Source: Deltaproteobacteria bacterium (lineage in GTDB: Bacteria; Myxococcota_A; Polyangia; GCA-2747355). From it: 64,000 nt of DNA. The position numbers and the translations under genes were made by a program. The notes beneath the pieces were generated by a model. It did no database searches. It worked only from the letters and a program-made list of their open reading frames with translations, and was not told the origin of the DNA. Position 1 is the first letter of the stretch; every line of letters begins with the position of its first letter. Shown here piece by piece: positions 52,537 to 60,843 of this stretch. The DNA is taken from positions 310,001-374,000 of the forward strand of contig JACKDQ010000004.1 of the NCBI GenBank assembly GCA_020633415.1, given 5' to 3'.

Positions 52537-53166
52537 TTAGCGGATGAGCAGCCAGGTAATCAGCGCGGCGGTGCCGAGCAGGGCAGCGATGATCAGCGGC
52601 CACGCTCGCCTGGGAACGACGTCGGCCGCGACGCCTTTGACCATCGCTGCGGCGAACGCTGCTTGGCTGGGCGCGGCGACTTCCGCCAGCGGTCCACCCG
52701 TACGCGCAGCCTCGGCACGAGCGTTGATCTGTTTTTCTAGATTATCGAGCGCCTCTTTGGTGAATACCCGCGAGGCGCTGTCGAGCAGGCGTTGACCAAC
52801 GCCGGCGATGCGACCGCCGACCTTTAGGTCAAAGTCGTAGCTCAATTCGGTTTGGGCGCCGGCGCCGTTGTGCTGCTCGACCAGCTGAACTTGGCCCGTG
52901 CCCTCGACGAAACCGGGCCCGCCCTTGCCCTTGAGTGCTACGGTGTAACCGTTGGGCGCGTCGATGTCGGACAGCGAAACCTGGCCGGAAAAGCGTCCGT
53001 TGACCGGTCCGACTTTGATCTTCAACGCGCCTTCGAACTGGCCTGGGGCCACCTGGTCGAGCGACTCAAAACCGGGGACGATTCTCGCCAGCACTGCCGA
53101 GTCCTGCAGGGCGTCCCAGACCAATTGGCGATCTGCATTAAATAGGTGTTTTCCTACAGCTTTCAT
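52537..53166 (-). CDS. CoxG-like SRPBCC protein with C-terminal membrane anchor
   Basis: A 209-residue carbon monoxide dehydrogenase subunit G family protein. Residues 1-150 are a START/SRPBCC fold: 'VWDALQDSAVLARIVPGFES', 'GRFSGQVSLSDI', 'VGGRIAGVGQRLLDSASRVF' (the last typical of CoxG). The end is a single membrane helix ('AWPLIIAALLGTAALITWLL'). CoxG recruits its CO dehydrogenase to the membrane, so a similar anchoring job is expected here. GGGAG lies nine bases before the ATG. First gene of the operon. Confidence 0.93.
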   Translation of the reverse strand: MKAVGKHLFNADRQLVWDALQDSAVLARIVPGFESLDQVAPGQFEGALKIKVGPVNGRFSGQVSLSDIDAPNGYTVALKGKGGPGFVEGTGQVQLVEQHNGAGAQTELSYDFDLKVGGRIAGVGQRLLDSASRVFTKEALDNLEKQINARAEAARTGGPLAEVAAPSQAAFAAAMVKGVAADVVPRRAWPLIIAALLGTAALITWLLIR

Positions 53167-53212
53167 TGGACAACTCCCACCTACGGCCACCACCGGGTGC
53201 GACAAGGAGCGC

Positions 53213-53241
53213 ACTATAGGCGATCGGGCTCCGCGAGTGAA
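53213..53241 (-). promoter_or_regulatory. Sigma-70-like promoter of the second molybdenum-hydroxylase operon
   Basis: On the minus strand TTCACT (53241-53236) and TATAGT (53218-53213) are separated by exactly 17 bases. The -10 matches the consensus in 5 of 6 positions and the -35 in 4 of 6. Transcription would start about 40 bases before the CoxG-like ATG. Confidence 0.6.
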
Positions 53242-53354
53242 GCCACCGGCGAGAAAAGCTTGGGATTTTTCGGTTTTGGCTCCTGCGGTCTGACGGATTT
53301 GGCCCGCAGTCACTTGCCAGCGTCTGGCGCAGGAGCGGGCGTGCGCAGCCGCAG

Positions 53355-54506
53355 CTAGTGGTAGAGCCGCAAGAAGTTGCGCCCGGCGTCACGGAAGCCG
53401 ATGTAAACGTTGGCGCTGCCGCGGCAGAAGCCTGGGGTACCCCAGACGTCGTAGCTCTTGGTGATGCCGCCGCCACCGCTGCCGGTGCGGAATTTGATCT
53501 GATGCTTGATATTGTTGCCGCGCAAGGTCAGGAAGCCGCCGCTGATCAACGTGCGTGGCTTCCAAAAATCGCAAACGCCGGTGGTCGTGCAGGTTCGCCA
53601 CTCGAAACTGACCTTCCAGCCCATAGCGCGGTTTCTCACGCAGACGAAATACCCGCCGCCTCCAGCTGTACCGACGTTCGTCGGGGTCGCCGAGACGTTG
53701 CTGCTGTAACCGCTCGCGACAAACGCCTCGGGGCCGCTTTGTCGGTAGAGTCGGATGAAGGTCGAGCTACCCGGCAGAAAGCCGAAAAAGGCATTGGCGT
53801 CGCCCTGGCAATCGGCTTTCGTGCCGTAGACCTTATAGGTCTTGATGATGCCGCTACCGTAGGTTCCGGTTTTGAAACGCACGTTGAAAACGAAATTGTC
53901 GCTGGTGATCCGCGTGCGCGCCCGACTGTTGAGCTTGTGGTTTTTCCAACTGGTGCAGTTGCTACCGACGCACGTTCGCCAGCTGTAAGCGACGTTCCAA
54001 CCCGGCACGTCGTTGCGTAGGCAGATCTGATACTTGCTGCCAGTTCGATTGCTCGGTTCGCCGCCGGTGTTGCTAAACAGCCGGATGAACTCGCGCGAGC
54101 CCGGGCGAAAACCGATGTAGGCGTTTGCGCCACCGACGCAGCTGCCGCGCGTGCCGTAGACCGTGTAGGTCTTGAGGATGCCTGCGCCGCCGGTGCCGGT
54201 CTTGAAGCGAACCTCGAAGCGCGGCTTAAGGCTCTGCAGGGTAACGCTGGTGTTGTTGAACAGCGTGCGGTTGGCCCACAGCGTACAGGTGTTGCCCAGG
54301 CACGCTCGCCAGCGATAGGCGACGTTCCAGCCGGTATTGCTGTTGCGAATACAGACCTGGTACTGGCCAGCACTACCGCCGGTGTTGTTGTCCTCCCAGT
54401 CGGCGCGGGCGGTCGTCGAAACGAAAAGCGACAATGGCCCGACAAACAGCGTCACCAACCAGAATGACCCTACGGATTTCTGATGACGTTTGATCGCGTT
54501 TTTCAC
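53355..54506 (-). CDS. Secreted three-repeat Cys-containing protein of unknown family
   Basis: A 383-residue protein with a signal peptide ending near 'STTARA' (residue 35). The mature part is three tandem repeats of about 110 residues. Each reads roughly VC-RN-GW-V-WR-C-C-W ... V-FKTGT-G-GI-KTY-VYGT ... C-G-AN-YIGF-PGS-FIRL, with four cysteines per unit, suggesting two disulfides each. Start GTG, no clear ribosome-binding site. I do not recognise the fold; a lectin- or adhesion-like beta structure is a guess. Divergent from a lipoprotein gene. Confidence 0.8.
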   Translation of the reverse strand: MKNAIKRHQKSVGSFWLVTLFVGPLSLFVSTTARADWEDNNTGGSAGQYQVCIRNSNTGWNVAYRWRACLGNTCTLWANRTLFNNTSVTLQSLKPRFEVRFKTGTGGAGILKTYTVYGTRGSCVGGANAYIGFRPGSREFIRLFSNTGGEPSNRTGSKYQICLRNDVPGWNVAYSWRTCVGSNCTSWKNHKLNSRARTRITSDNFVFNVRFKTGTYGSGIIKTYKVYGTKADCQGDANAFFGFLPGSSTFIRLYRQSGPEAFVASGYSSNVSATPTNVGTAGGGGYFVCVRNRAMGWKVSFEWRTCTTTGVCDFWKPRTLISGGFLTLRGNNIKHQIKFRTGSGGGGITKSYDVWGTPGFCRGSANVYIGFRDAGRNFLRLYH

Positions 54507-54700
54507 GGCTCGATAATATCAAAACCTCGACGGCCACAAAATGTAGTCAAGACTCCTCCACCTGCGGCGACGACCGCCGCTGCAGACGGGCGCCCCTTTG
54601 GAGCCGCCGATTTGGGCCAGCGGCGCCTCTGCGGAAAAAAATCGCGGCGCTAGACGGTTTGGTCAAACTACGCAACGATCAATTGATCGGACGACCGGCG

Positions 54701-55606
54701 ATGCGCAGACCAAACAACTACATCTATCTGACGGCGCTGGTGCTTGCTGCGCCGCTGAGCTGCCACCGGATTTTTCCGTATTCGGCTGAGTCGGCCGATG
54801 CCCAGCCGGCGGGCGATCAGCGGGTGCCCGGCGAGCAGATCTTGTTCGACGGCGAGCTCGACAGCCGAGCGATTGCCGACGCCGCGCCGGGCAAAGACGC
54901 CGGGCCAAGCAAAGACGCCGCGCCGGGCAAAGACGCCGCGCCAGCCGATGCGGCTATCGCCGACGGACAAACACAAAGCGATCAAGGGGCGTGTCAGCCG
55001 CCGCCGATCATGCTGGTCTCAGCCAACACCTGCGGTGCGGGCCAGCTCGCCGCCGGCGTCGATGTGTCCTGCAATCAGGGTTTCACCGGGCTTTGGGTGC
55101 CTCAACCGCCCTTCGAGGACCGCTGGAATATCGGTTGCGGCGGCAACACGACGCCCAATCGCGTGCACTGTGTGCCTGCGGCCAGTGGTGCCCGTTGGGT
55201 GCGCGCCCAGGGGAGCGGCGGCACGATCGCAGCGTCGGTCTGTCCCACCGGCGAGTGGATCCTCGGCGGCGCATGCTCTTGTGACCTGACGACCGACCTG
55301 GTTGCCGGGTATGCCATCTACGGATTCGGAAACAATCATTGGAGTTGGCTATGCCGCTGCAGCGGCTCCAGTGGATCACACTTCGCCGCCGCGTTGTGTT
55401 GGCCCACCGCCTGCGGCGCGAGCCAGTTCATTGGCGAAAGCGGCGGTCCCTCGGCCGACTGCCCGCCGACTGCGCCCAGGCTCGTCAGCGTTGGCTGCGC
55501 GACCAGTGGCGGGAAGATCACCGCGGTCCAACTCGACGTCGCCAATCAACGCGCGACCTGCCAAGGGTCGAACGTCATCGCGGTACAAGCACTCTGTCTG
55601 CCCTAG
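54701..55606 (+). CDS. Lipoprotein with AAPGKD linker repeats
   Basis: A 301-residue lipoprotein from the ATG at 54701; an upstream TTG reading adds 14 residues that are not needed. The lipobox is 'LAAPLSC' (Cys about 21). A linker built from six-residue repeats follows, then a ~200-residue Cys- and Trp-containing domain with about fourteen cysteines ('CGAGQLAAGVDVSCNQG', 'WNIGCGG', 'CPTGEWILGGACSCD', 'WSWLCRCSG'). No family is recognised. Surface location is inferred. Confidence 0.78.
   Translation: MRRPNNYIYLTALVLAAPLSCHRIFPYSAESADAQPAGDQRVPGEQILFDGELDSRAIADAAPGKDAGPSKDAAPGKDAAPADAAIADGQTQSDQGACQPPPIMLVSANTCGAGQLAAGVDVSCNQGFTGLWVPQPPFEDRWNIGCGGNTTPNRVHCVPAASGARWVRAQGSGGTIAASVCPTGEWILGGACSCDLTTDLVAGYAIYGFGNNHWSWLCRCSGSSGSHFAAALCWPTACGASQFIGESGGPSADCPPTAPRLVSVGCATSGGKITAVQLDVANQRATCQGSNVIAVQALCLP
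54881..54952 (+). repeat. Four 18-bp in-frame tandem repeats
   Basis: Units start at 54881, 54899, 54917 and 54935 and encode AAPGKD, AGPSKD, AAPGKD and AAPADA. The first and third are identical (GCCGCGCCGGGCAAAGAC). They form the flexible linker after the lipobox and are likely length-variable between strains. Confidence 0.9.
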
Positions 55607-55665
55607 AGCTCGGTGCGTCCACCGCGCTGTGCAGCTCGGCGCTGCGCAACGCGGGTCAGCGCGAC

Positions 55666-57324
55666 TCAGTGCATCTGATGCAGCGACTGATGCACGTTCC
55701 AGCAGTAGTCGCCGATCTTTTCCATGTTGGTCAGCATGTCGAGAAAGATCAGGCCTTGGCGCACGGGTACGTCGCCTTCCTGCATCCGTGCCGCGTGACG
55801 TTTGCGATTGATGTTTCGCATGTCGTTGATCTTGTGCTCGAGAATCCGCGCATCACCCATCACATGCTCGCCGTCGGGATCAAAGGCATGGGCGGTGATC
55901 TCCAGCATTTTGCTGACCTCGTTCATCATCTCACCCAGATCAGCCAAAGCGGCTTCGCGGAATTCGTAGCGCTTCTGCCAGCGGCGCTCGGCGAGTAACA
56001 CCAGATTCATGCAGTGGTCGCCGATGCGCTCGATGTCGTTGGCCATCTCCAGAAAACGCGCCACATCGCGACCAACGGCCATCGACGTTCCCGCCCGCGC
56101 CAGGTTGGTGCAGAACTCGACCAGCTCTTCTTCCATGTCGTCGGTTCGCTGTTCCTCACGCTTGATATGGTCGACGAGTTTGCCGAGCTTCTGGTCGGGG
56201 TTAAGGATCACTTCTTTGAGCGCCTTGAACATCTCGTGGCAGACCAGCAGCATTTCGCGCAGCGCTGTGCGCGCGCTTACGCTCACCAGTTCGGGTGTGC
56301 GCATCAGCCCGGTTTGCAGAAACGCCAGGTGCGGCCCTTCGCTCTCGCTCTCCTTGAGCGGCACCAGCTTGGTCACGAGGTTCATCAGCTGACGGAGCAG
56401 TCCGAGCAGCAACACCGTATTTGCCACGTTGAACAAGGTGTGAAACAGCGCGACCTGTGTTGTCGCTACCAATACGTTGGCTGCTGGATCGCCGGAGATG
56501 AGCCGCTGGATCAGCGCGAGCACAAAGGACAACACCGGTAGCATCCAGATCACGCCGATGACGTTGAACAGCGTGTGAAAGTGAGCGACGCGCCGCGCGT
56601 TGCGATTGGCACCGATCGCGGCAAGCTGTGCGGTGATCGTCGTTCCAATGTTCTCGCCGAGGATCATCGCGGCGGCCAGATCGAGACCGATCCAGCCATT
56701 GGCGACCATCGTCAGCGTGATCGCCGACGATGCCGAGGAGGACTGCACGATAATCGTCAATATCGTGCCAACTGCAACGAACAGCAGCGTGGAACCGAAG
56801 CCGTAGCCGGTAAAGTCTTGCAGGAATGCCAGCGTCTCGGGTGACTCCTTGAGGTTGGGCACGCCCGCCTTGAGAAACGCCAAGCCCAAAAACAGCAAAC
56901 CGAAACCGACCATGATCTCGGAAAGGTGACGGGTGCGGCGGCTATCGATCAGCGAGAGCGGAAAGCCGATGCCGATCACCGGCAAGGCAAATTTGGAGAT
57001 ATGTACCTTGAAACCAAGCAGCGAGACGATCCACGCGGTGAGCGTTGTGCCGATGTTGGCGCCCATCACCATGCCGCCCGATTGCATTAGTGTCAGCAGC
57101 CCAGCATTGGCGAAGGAGACGACGAGTACAGTCGTCGCGCTCGACGATTGGACGGCGCAGGTAACGACGAAGCCACTGAGCACCGCGGAGAAGCGATTCT
57201 GCGTCATCCCGGCTAGCACCGCGCGTAAGCGATCGCCCGAGGCCTTCTGCAAACCATCGCTCATCATCCGCAGGCCAACCAAGAAAACGCCGAGGCCGCC
57301 AAGGATCTGTAGCGCATTGGACAT
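55666..57324 (-). CDS. Na+/phosphate cotransporter family protein with PhoU-like domain
   Basis: A 552-residue membrane protein. The two inverted Na/Pi-cotransport repeats carry the signatures 'CAVQSSSATTVLVVSF' and 'TIIVQSSSASSAITLTMV'; residues ~340-545 are helical and PhoU-like ('RDVARFLEMANDIERIGDHC'). It is expected to move phosphate (or a similar anion) with sodium. The start MSNALQIL is set by AGGAGG eight bases upstream. No pho-box or pst genes are nearby. Confidence 0.93.
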   Translation of the reverse strand: MSNALQILGGLGVFLVGLRMMSDGLQKASGDRLRAVLAGMTQNRFSAVLSGFVVTCAVQSSSATTVLVVSFANAGLLTLMQSGGMVMGANIGTTLTAWIVSLLGFKVHISKFALPVIGIGFPLSLIDSRRTRHLSEIMVGFGLLFLGLAFLKAGVPNLKESPETLAFLQDFTGYGFGSTLLFVAVGTILTIIVQSSSASSAITLTMVANGWIGLDLAAAMILGENIGTTITAQLAAIGANRNARRVAHFHTLFNVIGVIWMLPVLSFVLALIQRLISGDPAANVLVATTQVALFHTLFNVANTVLLLGLLRQLMNLVTKLVPLKESESEGPHLAFLQTGLMRTPELVSVSARTALREMLLVCHEMFKALKEVILNPDQKLGKLVDHIKREEQRTDDMEEELVEFCTNLARAGTSMAVGRDVARFLEMANDIERIGDHCMNLVLLAERRWQKRYEFREAALADLGEMMNEVSKMLEITAHAFDPDGEHVMGDARILEHKINDMRNINRKRHAARMQEGDVPVRQGLIFLDMLTNMEKIGDYCWNVHQSLHQMH

Positions 57325-57554
57325 CGCGGTAGCCTCCTGGAAATGCAAAAACCGGCGAGAGCATACCCTCGTCGGGCGCCGCACTCACGGGTTTCTTCTA
57401 CACTGGCGCAGTCCACCTATTAGCGCGGAAATTTGCTGTCAGGGCGGCGGAGCGTCTCGAGGCACGGCGGCACGCCGGCGCTGCACAGCGCTGTTTGGCC
57501 GTAATTGCGGTATCGCTGTTTGCGCACGCTCGTCGACCGCGCGCCGGCGTCTCA

Positions 57555-58967
57555 CTAGCGCTCGGCTGCGTGCCAAGCGTCGTGGCCGCGTTCGCTGGCG
57601 CTGCCGGGGATCACGTTGTCGAGCACCATGCTGATCAGCGCGCCCACCGCCATGCCAGTGCTGCCGAGGGTGTTGAGCAGGTCGGCGGCCCACTGAGGCT
57701 CAAAGCGCAGCGGGTTTGTCGCGAAGTACTGTGGCAGCGATAGCCCCATGAAAAAGGCGAAGCCGAGGATAAACAGATTGCGCGGCGAGTTGAGGTCGAC
57801 GTACTGCAGGTTGGAGAGGCCGACGGCGGCGATGATGCCGAACATCGCGCAGTACATTCCGCCGACGATCGGCTGGGGGATCGTCGTAAACACCGCGCCG
57901 AACTTACCGACCGTGCCGAGCGCGATCATCAATAGCGCGCCAACTTGGACAACTCGCCGGCTGCCGACGCGGGTCAGCCCAATCGCGCCGATGTTTTCGC
58001 TGTACGAAGTGGTGCCGTTACCGGTGCCGAGCAGACCAGCGATCAGACAGCCGATGCCCTCGGTGCCGATGCCGCGGTTGATCGTTCGTCGCGTCGGTAG
58101 CGGTGCCCCCGACAGACGAGCGCAGGCGTAATAGTCACCGATCGACTCGACCATTGAGGCTAGGTAGCCGGCGAGCATCGCCGTGGTCGCCGCGACTGAG
58201 AACACAGGCATGCCCCATTGCAGCGGATAGGGCAGGCGAACCCACGGGGTCGCCTTGAGGTTGCTCAGGCTGGTATAGGCCGGGTGATCGGCACCAAACA
58301 CGCCCAGCGCGCTGAGCAGTGCGGCGACCAACCAGGCCCCGCCGATCGAGAGCACGATCGGAAACAGTTCGAAGGCCCGGTGCACACGCCGCAGCAGCTG
58401 CGAGCAGACGATAATCAGCGAGATCGTCAGCGCGCCGATGCCCCAGTGCTTACCGGCAACGGGCGCACCAACTTTGAACAGCGAGAGGCCGATCAGCGCG
58501 ATCGTCGGAGCGATCGAGATCGGTCCGATCAGCCGCACCAAGCGACCAACCAAGCCGCTATAGCCCAGCAAGATCTCCACCGCCGAGCCAGAAATCACCG
58601 CGCCCTGAACGTGGCGCATCCGCAGTTGCCAGGGTTGCTGCGCCAGGCTCGGCAGGCTGCAGATCGCGATCGCTGGGCTGAGAAAGGAGAACGTTCCGCC
58701 CTGGACGATCGGCAAGCGATTGCCAAGGCGACTGGTTTGCAGCAAGGTCGCAAGTCCGCTGGCGACGAAGATCGTGCCGATCAACAGCGCAATGCTTTGC
58801 GGTGCGTCGGCGATGCCCAGCGGCTTGGCGAGGATCAACGGGATCGCCACCGTCGAGCCGAACATCGTCAGATAGTGCTGGAGGCCGAGGCCCAACGTTT
58901 GGCCCCAGGGGGGCGTATCGTCGACGCCATAGATCAGCGCGTTCTTCGGGGAAGCGGACTCAGACAT
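57555..58967 (-). CDS. Uracil/xanthine permease (NCS2 family)
   Basis: A 470-residue nucleobase transporter with about 14 membrane segments. 'LGLQHYLTMFGSTVAIP' (about 28-44), 'VESIGDYYACARLSGAP' and 'GLLGTGNGTTSYSENIGAIGLT' (in part) are the NCS2 signatures. Whether it prefers uracil or xanthine cannot be told. The window also has xanthine-dehydrogenase-family enzymes, so purine use is possible, but they are not adjacent. GAGGA precedes the ATG. Confidence 0.93.
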   Translation of the reverse strand: MSESASPKNALIYGVDDTPPWGQTLGLGLQHYLTMFGSTVAIPLILAKPLGIADAPQSIALLIGTIFVASGLATLLQTSRLGNRLPIVQGGTFSFLSPAIAICSLPSLAQQPWQLRMRHVQGAVISGSAVEILLGYSGLVGRLVRLIGPISIAPTIALIGLSLFKVGAPVAGKHWGIGALTISLIIVCSQLLRRVHRAFELFPIVLSIGGAWLVAALLSALGVFGADHPAYTSLSNLKATPWVRLPYPLQWGMPVFSVAATTAMLAGYLASMVESIGDYYACARLSGAPLPTRRTINRGIGTEGIGCLIAGLLGTGNGTTSYSENIGAIGLTRVGSRRVVQVGALLMIALGTVGKFGAVFTTIPQPIVGGMYCAMFGIIAAVGLSNLQYVDLNSPRNLFILGFAFFMGLSLPQYFATNPLRFEPQWAADLLNTLGSTGMAVGALISMVLDNVIPGSASERGHDAWHAAER

Positions 58968-59046
58968 TGGTTCCTCATATCAGCGACGAGGGGAGCCTGA
59001 CAAGCGCGCTCGCGCGACGAACGTCGTCACGACTGGCTGGTGTAGC

Positions 59047-59514
59047 TCAGTCAGCTGAGATCGGTCCACGGATCGAACGGGCAAGCGGTCGGGCTCGTCG
59101 AATCGCGTTGAGAAAGCAGCCCGCGGGTGGCCCGTAATGGCCCGAATGGTTGTCCCAGCAGGTGATGCGGTCACCCTGTTTACTCAAGCGGACCGTGCCC
59201 GCGTCGTTGACCTGCTTGTTGCCACCATCGGCTTTAATGTGTCCAGTGCCAGAACTGGCCACGCGCATTGTGCCCAGTTTCTCGTTGACCACGTAAACCA
59301 TTCGCCCGCGTGCGGTGTAGCCCGCGCTGTAGCGGTAGGTCAGCTGGGTTGGATTGCTGGTGCTCGGCGAGGTGTAGAGCGCACCGCCCAGTGGTTGCGC
59401 TCCGGGTACATCAGCACCTGAGTGTAGCTGCGCTTGCACGCGCCATCGGCATCGGCCAGCGACCATGTCGCCGTAAAAGATAACCGTGGCGAGCATCCAG
59501 CCGCCGGGTAGCAA
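59047..59514 (-). CDS. Hypothetical protein, probably truncated, with SGHY-type end
   Basis: Up to 155 residues in an open frame from a TTG at 59514 (first ATG 59496); neither start has a ribosome-binding site. The C-terminal half is protein-like: 'RMVYVVNEKLGTMRVASSG', 'GTVRLSKQGDRITCWDNHSG' and 'GHYGPPAGCFLNAIR'. A 'xxNxSGHYxP' ending like this occurs in the C-terminal domains of some polymorphic-toxin-like proteins, by memory only. The upstream 230 bases hold protein-like stretches in other frames, so the 5' part may be damaged. Real coding is likely for the last ~110 residues. Confidence 0.5.
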   Translation of the reverse strand: MLPGGWMLATVIFYGDMVAGRCRWRVQAQLHSGADVPGAQPLGGALYTSPSTSNPTQLTYRYSAGYTARGRMVYVVNEKLGTMRVASSGTGHIKADGGNKQVNDAGTVRLSKQGDRITCWDNHSGHYGPPAGCFLNAIRRARPLARSIRGPISAD

Positions 59515-59724
59515 TTTTTTAGATCGATGTGACTGATTTCAGCATGTTAGCTCGCCGTGGCGGATAGCTGCTGGCAGCCCGACCATCCGTCAACTGGCGA
59601 TGCGGCCACGCCGTAGCGGCGGCCGAGGCGTTGGCCAAAATTCCGAGCGACCGCGAGTTTGACCCCTTGGTTAATTTGTTGTGAAAGTCACCAAGCTGAT
59701 CGTATAGAGCGATCGGGAAGGGCG

Positions 59725-59745
59725 ATGCCAAACGCCCGTAACTGA
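59725..59745 (+). other. Six-codon mini-ORF coupled to the downstream gene
   Basis: GGAAGGGCG precedes an ATG at 59725 that encodes MPNARN and stops at TGA 59743-59745, overlapping the ATG of the next gene (TGATG). The downstream ATG itself has no ribosome-binding site, so translation may be delivered by re-initiation. Confidence 0.4.
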
Positions 59746-60830
59746 TGTTGATGTCCAGCACCGATCCGTTGATGCCGCTCAGCCAGCTGCTGTCCTTGGC
59801 CCACCGCAATGCGGTGCAAGGCGACGATGCGCCCGAACGTCGCGCCCGCCGTTTGCGTCGCTTTGCGCGGGCGGTGGCGCCGCTGCCCGCCGATCTGCAA
59901 GACGTCCTCGTCGGTCGCGGATGGCTGGCGCTCTCAGCCTCGGCCAAGGGGCGTCCGACGGCTTTTCCGCTGCGCGTACCGAAGGTGCTGTTTACCAGTC
60001 GACGGAGCGGTGCGCGTCTGTTTGATACGCGCCTTGTCATCCAAGGCACGCCGCGTCGTGCCTTCGCGCTCGACCACTTCGTCGCCGTCCCCCAAGCCGA
60101 TGGCTCGTCGCTGTGGTGCGTGCGCGATCGCGGTGAAGGCGGCTCCGCTTTTGGTTTTGCCCCGCTGGCCGCGCAGTTTTCTGATTTGCTGGCTCTGAGC
60201 TTGACAGGTCTGCTCGATGCACTGCTGTTGCCGATCGGACTCAAGCAGCGCGATGCCCTTGAAGCGGTTGCCGGCCTCGAGCCCGCTTTGCTCGGCCTGG
60301 CCCAACGCGCCCTCGAGCGTCTCGAACTGCTGCTCGCCATCGACGCGCTGCTCGAGGCCGGTGATACCTTCGACCCGCAAGTGGTCTTTCCCGCGCCCCA
60401 AGCCAAAGGGCGGATTCGCGCGACATTGCTCTGCCCCAGCGAGCTGGCGGAAACCGCTGGGCACAGTGCCTTCGCCGATCGCTACCTACACCCCGATGTG
60501 CCGTTCGCCTTCTACTCAAAACGCGGGGCGTTGGACCATGCCGTTGGCGCGATCCCCGACGACATGGACTACGACCAAGCGCATATGGGCGCCGCCAAGC
60601 AGCTGGCGCAGACGATGATCAGCGCAGCCGCGTTGTCCGCTCCGTATATGTATTGGTTTCCGCTCGCCGACCGCAGCTTGGTCCACCGCGAGTTGGCCAA
60701 ACACGATGTGATCGTCAGCGTGCGGGGCGGCGGGGGCAAGTCGATCGACCCCTACAGTTTGACCCACGGCTGTCTCGCGCTGCGCCGACGGGTTGCGCGG
60801 ATTCGCGCGCGGCTCGCGGTTACGGCTTAG
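59745..60830 (+). CDS. Protein of unknown function, 361 residues
   Basis: A 361-residue protein without signal peptide or membrane segments. In-frame ATGs at 59745, 59751 and 59772 are all possible starts. It has a basic segment ('RRARRLRRFARAVAPL', about 31-46), 'FALDHFVAVPQADGSSLWCV', a Leu/Ala-rich helical middle, 'FYSKRGALDHAVGAIPDDMD' and a C-terminal 'YMYWFPLADRSLVH'. I do not recognise the family and see no catalytic motif. Codon use is consistent with neighbours. It ends 13 bases before the converging L,D-transpeptidase gene. Confidence 0.7.
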   Translation: MLMSSTDPLMPLSQLLSLAHRNAVQGDDAPERRARRLRRFARAVAPLPADLQDVLVGRGWLALSASAKGRPTAFPLRVPKVLFTSRRSGARLFDTRLVIQGTPRRAFALDHFVAVPQADGSSLWCVRDRGEGGSAFGFAPLAAQFSDLLALSLTGLLDALLLPIGLKQRDALEAVAGLEPALLGLAQRALERLELLLAIDALLEAGDTFDPQVVFPAPQAKGRIRATLLCPSELAETAGHSAFADRYLHPDVPFAFYSKRGALDHAVGAIPDDMDYDQAHMGAAKQLAQTMISAAALSAPYMYWFPLADRSLVHRELAKHDVIVSVRGGGGKSIDPYSLTHGCLALRRRVARIRARLAVTA

Positions 60831-60843
60831 TACCGTCGAGGTT

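Noticed and set aside
49677..53166. Calling the second operon a carbon monoxide dehydrogenase
   Set aside because: The active-site loop lacks the AYRCSFR motif and no coxDEF maturation genes are present.
59036..59110. tRNA-like D-arm sequence (TGTAGCTCAGTCAGCTGAG)
   Set aside because: There is no matching acceptor stem or TTCGA T-loop at the right distance, and the sequence is the end of the minus-strand reading frame there.
59519..60406. Long minus-strand open frame opposite the 361-residue gene
   Set aside because: Ser/Arg-rich composition without protein character over most of its length; it is the reverse of a GC-rich coding sequence. Only its last part, near 59520-59740, may hold gene remnants.
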